Shown: positions 34,436 to 41,533 of the stretch, piece by piece
How positions within the stretch are numbered: position 1 is the stretch's first letter
Layout: each line of letters opens with the position of its first letter
Assembly: GCA_030635145.1 (NCBI GenBank)
Contig: DAOVZK010000008.1
Location: forward strand, 1-58,134
Length of the DNA stretch: 58,134 nucleotides
Direction of reading: 5' to 3'
DNA from: Planctomycetota bacterium
GTDB taxonomy: Bacteria; Planctomycetota; Phycisphaerae; SM23-33
Translations under genes and position numbers: made by a program
The notes under the pieces: generated by a model
Told to the model about the DNA's origin: nothing
Databases searched by the model: none
The model's input: only the letters and a program-made list of their open reading frames with translations

Positions 34436-34464
34436 TTGCGCCGAGCACCAAATAACTCTATAAT
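34436..34464 (+). promoter_or_regulatory. Candidate sigma-70 promoter of the lipoprotein/kinase/STAS/Mla operon
   Basis: TTGCGC (34436-34441), 17-bp spacer, TATAAT (34459-34464), 42 bp upstream of the first ATG. The -10 is perfect and the -35 matches four of six. Confidence 0.65.
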
Positions 34465-34505
34465 TCTCTACGACAGGTTCATATAATCCGAGCGGGAGTC
34501 TTTGT

Positions 34506-34895
34506 ATGAAAACAATGGTTGTGTTCATGTTGGCGGTCGTTGGTGTGATGGTTGCTGGTTGTGTTGCTTCTACTCCCACGGCTGGGACGATTTATCAGCG
34601 GCTGCAGAACGAAGACCCGGCCGTCCGCGTCGCCGCCGTAGTCGAGGCCGGCAACACCAAAAACGAAAAAACCGTTCCCTTACTCATAGATCGCCTCAGC
34701 GATACCGAATCTGACGTCCGTATGTTTTCGGGTATCGCGTTGCGAAAGATAACCGGTCAAAATTTCGGGTGGCTAAGTTGGGACTCACGAATCAAGCGTG
34801 ACGAAGCCATAAGGAGATGGCGGCAATGGGCAAAAAAAACAGATTCTGCGGTGGTGTCTACGTCAGCGACAAGTACAACGCGGCCCTCAAAATGA
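34506..34895 (+). CDS. Small lipoprotein with HEAT-like repeat
   Basis: 129 aa. Signal peptide with lipobox VAG|C (Cys at about residue 19). Residues about 28-80 form one or two HEAT-like repeats (RLQNEDPAVRVAAVVEAG, LIDRLSDTESDVRMFSGIALRKITG). It is likely anchored to a membrane facing the periplasm. The TGA overlaps the ATG of the next gene (ATGA at 34892), so it is coupled to the kinase gene. Its function is unknown; the operon context points to envelope maintenance or sensing. Confidence 0.8.
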   Translation: MKTMVVFMLAVVGVMVAGCVASTPTAGTIYQRLQNEDPAVRVAAVVEAGNTKNEKTVPLLIDRLSDTESDVRMFSGIALRKITGQNFGWLSWDSRIKRDEAIRRWRQWAKKTDSAVVSTSATSTTRPSK

Positions 34896-35314
34896 AAGAA
34901 CCATCGGAACAAGTTTTACAGCTGAGCATTTGCTCCGATCCCAAGGGGCTGCACGATGTGCGCGAGCAAGTGGAGCGATTTGTTCTCGATGTGGGAATGG
35001 GTGACGAAGATTGCTCGAACGTTGTGCTGGCGGTAGACGAGGCGTTGACAAACGTTATCCGGCACGCGTACGATGGGAAACCTGATCAGCCGATCGATAT
35101 TACCGTCGTGCCGATGGACGGTGAGCTAAGTGTTATCGTGCGGGATTACGGTAAGGTGGCGGATCGCTCGAAAATTCATTCTCGCGACCTCGACGACGTC
35201 CGCCCAGGCGGCCTCGGAGTGCATATTATGCAGCAATGCATGGACTCCGTGGAGTATCTACCCGCCCCGGAAGGCGGAGGTACGATACTCGTGATGACAA
35301 AAAATATTCAGTGA
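34892..35314 (+). CDS. Anti-sigma-factor-type serine kinase (RsbW/SpoIIAB-like)
   Basis: 140 aa from the ATG overlapping the previous stop; the longer frame from 34817 is less likely. HATPase_c_2 fold: N-box DEALTNVIRHAY (49-60), G1-like RDYGKVAD (84-91; the usual DxGxG is DYGKV here), G2-like GGLGVHIM (106-113). Such proteins phosphorylate a STAS partner and/or hold a sigma factor. The next gene, 29 bp downstream, is exactly such a STAS protein, and mlaE-mlaF follow. No sigma factor gene is nearby. Confidence 0.9.
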   Translation: MKEPSEQVLQLSICSDPKGLHDVREQVERFVLDVGMGDEDCSNVVLAVDEALTNVIRHAYDGKPDQPIDITVVPMDGELSVIVRDYGKVADRSKIHSRDLDDVRPGGLGVHIMQQCMDSVEYLPAPEGGGTILVMTKNIQ

Positions 35315-35343
35315 AAAATTCAATAAACTAAAGGTAACGTAAA

Positions 35344-35682
35344 ATGAGCAAGGCACCAGTAACAGATATCAGATGGAACGACAAAACCGCCATTGTCGAT
35401 GCCGCCGGGGAAATCGACCTGCATCAAAGCGCGGTTTTGCAGCAGCAATTGCTGGATGTTCTGGATCAAAAACCGGACCGGATGATAATAAACCTGGCGA
35501 ATGTGTCTTATATGGATTCGTCGGGCGTGGCGTCGCTGGTGAAACTTCTCAGCAGGACGCGCAAAAACGGCATCTCGCTGGCATTGGCAGCTCCGACCAA
35601 AAAAGTCAGGGCGATCTTCGAGATCACACGCCTCGACAGCGTTTTTGAAATCTTTGACACCGAGCAGGAGGCCCTTGCCTGA
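35344..35682 (+). CDS. STAS-domain protein (anti-anti-sigma / MlaB-like)
   Basis: 112 aa, a single STAS domain with VVDAAGEID-type N-terminal strand and the phospho-acceptor loop MDSSGVASL (DSSG 58-61; S59 is the likely target). It can be read in two ways: as an RsbV/SpoIIAA antagonist of the kinase encoded upstream, or as MlaB, the STAS subunit that binds MlaF in the Mla phospholipid transporter. It lies 29 bp after the kinase and 2 bp before mlaE, so it may be both. The ribosome-binding site is AAAGGTAA. Confidence 0.9.
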   Translation: MSKAPVTDIRWNDKTAIVDAAGEIDLHQSAVLQQQLLDVLDQKPDRMIINLANVSYMDSSGVASLVKLLSRTRKNGISLALAAPTKKVRAIFEITRLDSVFEIFDTEQEALA

Positions 35683-35684
35683 TA

Positions 35685-36503
35685 ATGCTGCGTTATAAGC
35701 AATTAATTCCGATTGAGGTTTTGGGTTCGCGCGTGCTTACCGTGGTGCGGTATGCGGGCGGACTGGGCATTTTGCTGATGGCAACGATCAAGTGCATTTT
35801 TGCGGGGCTGGTCTCCAAAAAAGTCAGGATCGACCGAAAAGAGATTTCCGCGCAGATGATTCGGGTGGGGTTAAAAAGCCTCGGCATCGTTTGCCTTGTG
35901 CAGGGATTCATCGGAATGATTTTGGCGCTGCAGATGGCTCCGTCGTTGGCAAACTACGGGCAGGAAGGGCAAATCGCAGCCATTATCGGCATCGCCGGGT
36001 TCCGCATGATGGGCCCGATTATTACCGCCGTTGTGCTTAGCGGATTTGCCGGTGCCTCCATCGCTGCCGAAATCGGCACTATGGTCGTCGCCGAGGAAAT
36101 CGAAGCTATGAACGCCATGGCACTGAACCCCATTCGATTTCTGGTCGTCCCGCGCGTAATAGCAACGACGATTATGATGCTTCTGCTGACGCCCATCGCC
36201 GACATGATGATCGCCTTGGGCGGATATTTCGTTTCGTGGGCGGAGCTGGGCCCGCAGGTTTACGCAAAATACTGGGCAACTCTGCACGACAATCTGGAAT
36301 ATCGCGATTTTTATACCGGGCTGATTCAGGCGACGGTTTTTGGAGTGCTGATCAGCTTGATTGCGTGTTACGAGGGGCTGCGCGTGCGCGGCGGGGCAGA
36401 GGGCGTCGGCAAGGCAACGACCATGACCGTCGTTAATTCAATCGTGGCAATCATCCTGGCAGCCTGCGTGTTTACCGTAATTTTCTACATGTTCAAACTT
36501 TAG
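35685..36503 (+). CDS. mlaE: Mla-type lipid ABC transporter permease
   Basis: 272 aa, MlaE family (DUF140), with about five to six membrane helices and the conserved GIIGGALAAQ-equivalent GFAGASIAAEIGTM plus EEIEAMNAMALNPIRFLVVPRVIA. It forms the inner-membrane core that moves phospholipids between inner and outer membranes together with MlaF, MlaD and MlaB. The start lies 2 bp after the STAS gene, implying coupled translation. Confidence 0.94.
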   Translation: MLRYKQLIPIEVLGSRVLTVVRYAGGLGILLMATIKCIFAGLVSKKVRIDRKEISAQMIRVGLKSLGIVCLVQGFIGMILALQMAPSLANYGQEGQIAAIIGIAGFRMMGPIITAVVLSGFAGASIAAEIGTMVVAEEIEAMNAMALNPIRFLVVPRVIATTIMMLLLTPIADMMIALGGYFVSWAELGPQVYAKYWATLHDNLEYRDFYTGLIQATVFGVLISLIACYEGLRVRGGAEGVGKATTMTVVNSIVAIILAACVFTVIFYMFKL

Positions 36504-36509
36504 CATAAG

Positions 36510-37370
36510 ATGGCACATACTAATAAAAACTCGGCGGAACCCGTTGTTCGGGTCGTGAATCTCGTCAAACGATTCGGAGACTACACCGTGCTTCGCGGGG
36601 TCAATCTTGAGGTGTATCCGGGCGAGATGCTGGTGATTATGGGCGGAAGCGGGTGTGGGAAAAGCACGCTGCTGCGAAACATGATCGGCACGTTCGTTCC
36701 GGAAGAAGGCTATGTCGAAATTCTGGGCGAAAACCTCAGCAATGCCGACGACCACCAGCTCGACGATATTCGCAAACGGTTTGGGATTCTGTTCCAGTCT
36801 GGGGCATTGTTTAATTCGATGACCGTTGGCGAGAACGTGGCGCTACCGTTGCGAGAACACACCGACCTCGACCCCGACACGATCGACATTATGGTCAAGA
36901 TCAAGCTGGAGCAGGTTGGGCTGCGCGAGGCAGAGGATTTGATGCCAGCCGAGATTTCCGGGGGTATGAAAAAGCGCGCCGGCTTGGCACGTGCAGCGGC
37001 GCTCGATCCGGAAATTCTGTTTTACGACGAACCGTCGGCTGGGCTTGATCCGGTGACGTCGGCGGAGATCGATTTTTTGATGATCGACCTGGCGAAGAAA
37101 CTCGGGGTGGCCAGCGTGGTTGTCACGCACGAAATGGACTCGGCCTTCCGCATCGCCGACCGCATGGTAATGCTCGACGCCGGGGTCGTACTGATGTCGG
37201 GCCGAAAAGAAGAATTCGAAGCCATCCGCGACGGCGAACCTACCGGCGACCATACGAAAGACCTTATACGTCAATTTTTGCGTGGCGATTCGCAAGGCCC
37301 GATAACCCAGCGGCGGCAAAACAGCGGGTACGAAGAAGACCTGCTGAACGTCGCCAGCGGCGGATGGTAG
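36510..37370 (+). CDS. mlaF: Mla-type lipid ABC transporter ATPase
   Basis: 286 aa. Walker A GGSGCGKST, Q-loop LFQSGALFNSMTVGENVALPL (characteristic of MlaF), signature SGGMKKRAGLARAAALDPE, Walker B LFYDEPSAGLDPVT and switch TH in VVTHEMD are all intact. The last 30 or so residues extend beyond the usual end. It follows mlaE by 6 bp. A strong terminator comes next, so mlaD may be a separate unit or expressed by read-through. Confidence 0.95.
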   Translation: MAHTNKNSAEPVVRVVNLVKRFGDYTVLRGVNLEVYPGEMLVIMGGSGCGKSTLLRNMIGTFVPEEGYVEILGENLSNADDHQLDDIRKRFGILFQSGALFNSMTVGENVALPLREHTDLDPDTIDIMVKIKLEQVGLREAEDLMPAEISGGMKKRAGLARAAALDPEILFYDEPSAGLDPVTSAEIDFLMIDLAKKLGVASVVVTHEMDSAFRIADRMVMLDAGVVLMSGRKEEFEAIRDGEPTGDHTKDLIRQFLRGDSQGPITQRRQNSGYEEDLLNVASGGW

Positions 37371-37376
37371 CCCGTC

Positions 37377-37416
37377 TTTTTTAGCCCCCACGCAGTGGGC
37401 GTGGGGGCTAAAAAAA
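37377..37416. terminator. Intrinsic terminator after mlaF (bidirectional)
   Basis: TTTTTAGCCCCCACGC, loop AGTG, GGCGTGGGGGCTAAAAAAA: a near-perfect 15-bp stem with T-run and A-run on the two sides. Confidence 0.9.
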
Positions 37417-37442
37417 TGGCAGCCTTGGCTGGAGACAAAATA

Positions 37443-37578
37443 GCAATGGAAATATCCAATATCCAACACGGAACACCCAACGGATGAAGGAAAGATATGG
37501 GAAATTCCCGAAAAGCGATGAAAGAGGGTCTTGCCTTGGATATTGAAAATTGAGTGTTGGGTGTTGGATATTGAAATT
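37443..37578. repeat. Palindromic repeat between mlaF and mlaD
   Basis: Left arm AATATCCAATATCCAACACGG and right arm TGTTGGGTGTTGGATATTGA are imperfect inverted copies flanking GGGTCTTGCCTTGGATATTG. Related phrases occur near 7538 and 11207-11255. Confidence 0.6.
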
Positions 37579-37660
37579 AAAACACAGGGTGTTGCTTAAC
37601 CGATGCTTGGAGATATGAGCAGACGGTCGGGAAGCATCGTTATTATTTTTGGAGACTGAT

Positions 37661-38803
37661 ATGCCTAGAAAAAATTACAACGAACTCAAGGCGGGGCTGT
37701 TTATCATTGCAGCTGTCGCGATTATCTTTGCCATAGTCGTTTGGCTGGGTGCGACGAGCATTTTCGACCGCCCGACCGGCCACGCCGTGTTCTACGCCAA
37801 CTATTCGTCCGGGCCCATGGAACTGAAACAAGATTTCGTGGTAAAGCTCGGCGACGTTGAAGTGGGCAAGATCAGCGAAATTCGCGACGACCCGAAAAAT
37901 TCGCGGACTATCTATATGATCGACATATACCACAAAGGGCTGACGATTTACTCCAATGGCAAGGTGAAAATTGCAGCTGGGCTGTTCGGGAACGGGGCGG
38001 TTGCGATTTCGTCTTTGGGGTCGGCGGTGGACGAAAAAACCGGCAAGCAGATTCCGGTGGCGGATATTGAGCATCCTCTCGAAATCGCGCCCGGGTTGTC
38101 GGAGGCTATCGACAACTTCACGAAAATCTCAGAATCGATCGCCAGCGAAACGGACAAGAAAAATACCGCCTCACTGCTGTATAAGGTAAGTACAATCATG
38201 ACATCCCTGGAGGCATTTTCCAAAAGCCTCGAAATCATGGCAGCTAATTTTACTCCCGAAACTGACCCCAAGCACGACGGTTCAATCGTCAAAAATCTCA
38301 AAATCACATCGGCGAACCTGGCGACAACTTCGACGAAAGTCGATCAGTATGTGCAGAAGGACCTCGGGGAAATAATCGTTAACATTCGTCAGATCTCGAC
38401 GTCAATTCTCAAGACGGCAAACAACTTTGACGTTTCCAGCGAGCAGATCAAGCAGATTCTCGTTGTCAATCGAGGGAGCATCGACTCGATGCTGGGCGAT
38501 ATGGCGGCGGTGTCGGCAAACCTCAGTGCCACCAGTAAAGAAATTCGCCGCAACCCGTGGCGGTTATTCTACAAACCCGACGACAAGAAGATGAACTCCA
38601 TCAACATCTACGACGCGGCTCGCTCGTTCGACGACGGAGCCACGCGGTTGCAGATGGCTGTTACCCAACTCCAGGCCGTTATGGAACTTGCCCCCGACGA
38701 CCCCGCCGCCGCTAAAGAAGTCAAGGCTGTCCGCGAAAACCTGATGGAAGCGTTCAAGAAATTCCAAAAGGTTGAAGACGCACTCTGGAAAGAACTCAAA
38801 TAA
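37661..38803 (+). CDS. mlaD: MCE/MlaD-family lipid-binding protein
   Basis: 380 aa from ATG 37661, with GGAG 6 bases upstream. One N-terminal membrane helix (about 10-32, AGLFIIAAVAIIFAIVVWLG) is followed by an MCE domain (about 38-120: VFYANYSSGPMELKQDFVVKLGDVEVGKISEI) and a long helical C-terminal region (about 150-370) with many Lys/Asn and coiled-coil character, which could build a hydrophobic tunnel like PqiB/LetB or Mce proteins. It is the periplasmic hexamer partner of MlaEF. It is separated from mlaF by a terminator and a repeat. Confidence 0.9.
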   Translation: MPRKNYNELKAGLFIIAAVAIIFAIVVWLGATSIFDRPTGHAVFYANYSSGPMELKQDFVVKLGDVEVGKISEIRDDPKNSRTIYMIDIYHKGLTIYSNGKVKIAAGLFGNGAVAISSLGSAVDEKTGKQIPVADIEHPLEIAPGLSEAIDNFTKISESIASETDKKNTASLLYKVSTIMTSLEAFSKSLEIMAANFTPETDPKHDGSIVKNLKITSANLATTSTKVDQYVQKDLGEIIVNIRQISTSILKTANNFDVSSEQIKQILVVNRGSIDSMLGDMAAVSANLSATSKEIRRNPWRLFYKPDDKKMNSINIYDAARSFDDGATRLQMAVTQLQAVMELAPDDPAAAKEVKAVRENLMEAFKKFQKVEDALWKELK

Positions 38804-38836
38804 CCCCGAGCCGCGGAGGCAAGTGGTAATAAATAG

Positions 38837-39475
38837 ATGGAACAATTGCAGAAAATTGAAAAACGTTCTTTCAGCTGGTCTGCTATAGCTAGCGTCGTAT
38901 TTGGTATCATGTTTCTCACGGGTGCAGGCTTGCTTGCGATCCCTCTCGGGGTAATTGGCCTGATTCGCACGCGCGATGGTGTTCGCCGTGGGCGAAAGGC
39001 AGCAAAATGGGGGTTAGGCCTTGGTTTTTTAGCGCTTTTTGTGAATATAATGGGTTGTCCGGGGGTTATTGTTCCTCCACCAATTTGTGTAGAGGACTGG
39101 GCCTTTGCCAGGTTCATCGACGATCTCAGTAACTCCAACTACCAACAACTGCGGGGGAATATTCGTATTGCCAATTCCAAAGATTTGAGCGATACTGAAT
39201 TTGCTCGGTGGGTGGATGCATTCAATGAATATAATGGCCCGGGACGAATGCTCTGGCCAGCAGGAAAAATAATGATTTGTCAAGATTCGCCAAAAATCTA
39301 CATCATACACTTCCAAAAGACAGGGAACTGTACGGTAACCATGATGTACGACGACAGTGAGGAGGATCCCATTCGGGTGTTGTTTTTTCCCTCTGGATTT
39401 CCAAATGTTAGAGATCTGAGATTTTCTGATGAGTATCATGATGATCCAGAATTCCGTGAGATGTTTGATAATTAG
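38837..39475 (+). CDS. Membrane protein of unknown function (DUF4190-like N-terminus)
   Basis: 212 aa. Residues 12-45 and 55-78 are two hydrophobic helices separated by LIRTRDGVRRGRKAAKWG, the layout of DUF4190-type domains. After a Pro-rich PGVIVPPPIC comes a soluble domain of about 120 residues, probably outside the membrane, with no recognised motif. It lies 33 bp after mlaD in the same direction and could be part of that unit. Function unknown. Confidence 0.7.
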   Translation: MEQLQKIEKRSFSWSAIASVVFGIMFLTGAGLLAIPLGVIGLIRTRDGVRRGRKAAKWGLGLGFLALFVNIMGCPGVIVPPPICVEDWAFARFIDDLSNSNYQQLRGNIRIANSKDLSDTEFARWVDAFNEYNGPGRMLWPAGKIMICQDSPKIYIIHFQKTGNCTVTMMYDDSEEDPIRVLFFPSGFPNVRDLRFSDEYHDDPEFREMFDN

Positions 39476-39487
39476 ACGACGATTATT

Positions 39488-39660
39488 GTCATTGCGAGGA
39501 GCGCAGCGACGCGGCAATCTAAACGGTCGAATACGAAATTGTTTTGCTACGCTCGCAATGACCGTGAGCCGCGGGGGCAAGGGAATGCAAAAACGTGGTT
39601 GCAAAAACCGCAACCACGGCACCCAGAAAGACTGGATCCCCGCATCCGCGAGGATGACAC
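39488..39660. repeat. Cluster of three different palindromic repeats
   Basis: 39488-39563: GTCATTGCGAGGAGCG ... CGCTCGCAATGAC (also at 57448-57516). 39595-39623: inverted copy of the RAYT REP with arms GTGGTTGC/GCAACCAC and foot GGCACC. 39632-39660: hairpin CTGGATCCCCGC ... GCGAGGATGACA (also near 11091-11321). They fill the spacer between the DUF4190-like gene and purC. Confidence 0.78.
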
Positions 39661-39684
39661 GGAGGCCGATGCCGATTGTTTACC

Positions 39685-40584
39685 CTACGCCCAGGGGAAT
39701 TCTTTCCCGGTCAGTTTTGTAAACGCCTCGATGTATTTTTCGCGCGTTTTTTGCACGATCTCGGCTGGTAGCGGCGGGGCGGGCGGTGTGCGGTCGAACT
39801 TGATTTTGTCGAGATGGTTCCGCACGAATTGCTTGTCGAAGCTGGGCTGATCTTTGCCCGGTTTATAGGTATCGGCCGGCCAGAATCGCGAGGAGTCCGG
39901 TGTCAGCACTTCGTCGATGAGCATCAGCTCGCCGTCGGCATTTCGGCCGAACTCGAATTTGGTGTCGGCGAGGATGATACCGCGTTTTGCGGCGTATTCG
40001 CGGCCTTGCTTATAGATGGCGATGGACTTGTCGCGAAGCTCGGTCATCGTCTCTTCGCCGACAACTTCGCACCCACGCTCAAACGAGATATTCTCGTCGT
40101 GCTCGCCTTGCTCGGCCTTGGTGGCGGGGGTGAAAATCGGCTCGGGCAGCTCGTCGCACTGCTTGAGCTTCGGAGGAAGCTCGATGCCGCAAACGGTCTG
40201 GGACTTTTTGTACTCTGCCCAGCCGGAACCGGCGAGGTAACCGCGAACGACACATTCGATCGGAACAACGTCTGCTTTTTTGCACAGCATGAAACGCCCG
40301 TCGAGTTCCTTGTTGCCGCGGATGTCCTCGGGGAGGTCGGCCATGTCTACGGAGACAAGATGGTTCGCGACGGTGTCTTTAAACAGGTCGAACCAGAATG
40401 CACTGATCTGCGTCAGGACGCGGCCTTTGTCCGGGATGCCGTTGGGCATGATGACGTCGTAGGCACTGATCCTGTCAGTGGCCACAAGCAAAATATGCTC
40501 GGGCAGCTCGTAGATGTCGCGGACTTTACCTGCTCTTTTGGGATAGTTACCCACCGATGTTGTTAGCAATGCTGTAGAATTCAT
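39685..40584 (-). CDS. purC: SAICAR synthase (phosphoribosylaminoimidazole-succinocarboxamide synthase)
   Basis: 299 aa, the longer, eukaryote/actinobacteria-like single-domain form. It joins CAIR and aspartate in purine biosynthesis. Motifs: GKVRDIYEL, ATDRISAYDVIMPNGIPDKG, CVVRGYLAGSGWAEY, ILADTKFEFG and DEVLTPDSSRFWP. No clear ribosome-binding site. It is the last gene of a run of minus-strand genes from panD down; no other pur gene is near. Confidence 0.96.
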   Translation of the reverse strand: MNSTALLTTSVGNYPKRAGKVRDIYELPEHILLVATDRISAYDVIMPNGIPDKGRVLTQISAFWFDLFKDTVANHLVSVDMADLPEDIRGNKELDGRFMLCKKADVVPIECVVRGYLAGSGWAEYKKSQTVCGIELPPKLKQCDELPEPIFTPATKAEQGEHDENISFERGCEVVGEETMTELRDKSIAIYKQGREYAAKRGIILADTKFEFGRNADGELMLIDEVLTPDSSRFWPADTYKPGKDQPSFDKQFVRNHLDKIKFDRTPPAPPLPAEIVQKTREKYIEAFTKLTGKEFPWA

Positions 40585-40679
40585 ACCGAGTTTTTACTGT
40601 CATTTGGCCCCGGCGTCAAGTCTGAATATCGCTTGAGTTTCGAGGGAGTTTCCGCGTTATTTAAAAACCCCTGAAAAAT

Positions 40680-41480
40680 CTACCATAAATTAATATTGCG
40701 CAGGGCGAGAAAACTCACAAGTACACCCAGCTGCGTCAGTAAATTCGCGGCCAGCAGAACTTTTCGATCCATTTGTCCGTTTCGGTGGGCCAGCAGCAGG
40801 CCACCAAAAACTCCCGCGATCACAGCTGCGATGCTCACCCCGATTTGCACCCACGAAAGATACGCAAAATACGCGCCCGACCATCCCAGCAGCACCGCCA
40901 TGATAATCACCGCCGTCATCGGCCCGCACCCGCGACCCATCGCAGATATTTGCGGATGCGATTCTGGATCTACGCGGTAAAAATTGGGAAGGATCAGCAT
41001 CGACCACGCCCCCCAGAGCGGAAGCAGCATGAGCACGCGATTTGATTTGGATAGCGGCCGCCACCACTGCAGTCCCCGCGGTAACTCGTATTCGGCGACA
41101 TGCCAGTCCGCCCGAAGTGACATCAGGCACATCACGAAAACCATTACCAGCACGCTCGTAAAAAGCATCCGTGTGTTGGAGTCTTTTCCGCCCAGAAGCT
41201 CGCATAAAAATCCCGCACCCAATCGCATCGGTACCAGCAAAATCGCGGCGGTTAACACCATCGCCGACATAATGTTCACTCCGCTCGGGCGTCCGAAGAT
41301 ATTGATGCTCAGATTCCACAACCCCATCGAAGCAACGCCCCACAAAAGCGACAGCAGCAGCAGGCCGATCCAGCTGCGGCGAAACTTTTCCGGCTGGTGG
41401 GCCTCCAGCTGCGAGTCGCTGGCGGTCAAAATCAGGCAGCCCTGCTTGATTCCGATGAATTTCAACAATTTTTCAAACAC
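40680..41480 (-). CDS. Polytopic membrane protein of unknown function
   Basis: 266 aa from GTG 41478-41480, which has AGGAGG 6 bases upstream; an ATG at 41484-41486 directly abuts that site and is less likely. There are about seven hydrophobic segments (for example WIGLLLLSLLWGVASMG, VLTAAILLVPMRLGAG, MLFTSVLVMVFVMCLMSL, MTAVIIMAVLLGWSGAYFAY). No family recognised. It follows the TPR/HEAT gene by 54 bp and probably ends the lgt-PDZ-TPR operon. Confidence 0.65.
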   Translation of the reverse strand: MFEKLLKFIGIKQGCLILTASDSQLEAHQPEKFRRSWIGLLLLSLLWGVASMGLWNLSINIFGRPSGVNIMSAMVLTAAILLVPMRLGAGFLCELLGGKDSNTRMLFTSVLVMVFVMCLMSLRADWHVAEYELPRGLQWWRPLSKSNRVLMLLPLWGAWSMLILPNFYRVDPESHPQISAMGRGCGPMTAVIIMAVLLGWSGAYFAYLSWVQIGVSIAAVIAGVFGGLLLAHRNGQMDRKVLLAANLLTQLGVLVSFLALRNINLW

Positions 41481-41533
41481 GCACATCCTCCTGCCCGCTG
41501 CGGCCGGACAAGTCTCCACCAAGATGCGAGATT

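Larger units (their letters stand above)
33555..34505. other. 950-bp spacer with MITE-like element, hairpins and a promoter
   Basis: No credible gene. Contents, left to right: AT-rich DNA (33640-33830); a MITE-like element at 33977-34129; a 15-bp stem hairpin at 34165-34212 followed by GCGTTTTT, which could terminate transcription; CTGTTACAG again at 34228; a small perfect hairpin GTCATGCAAC/GTTGCATGAC at 34282-34303; and the promoter at 34436-34464. Confidence 0.55.
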
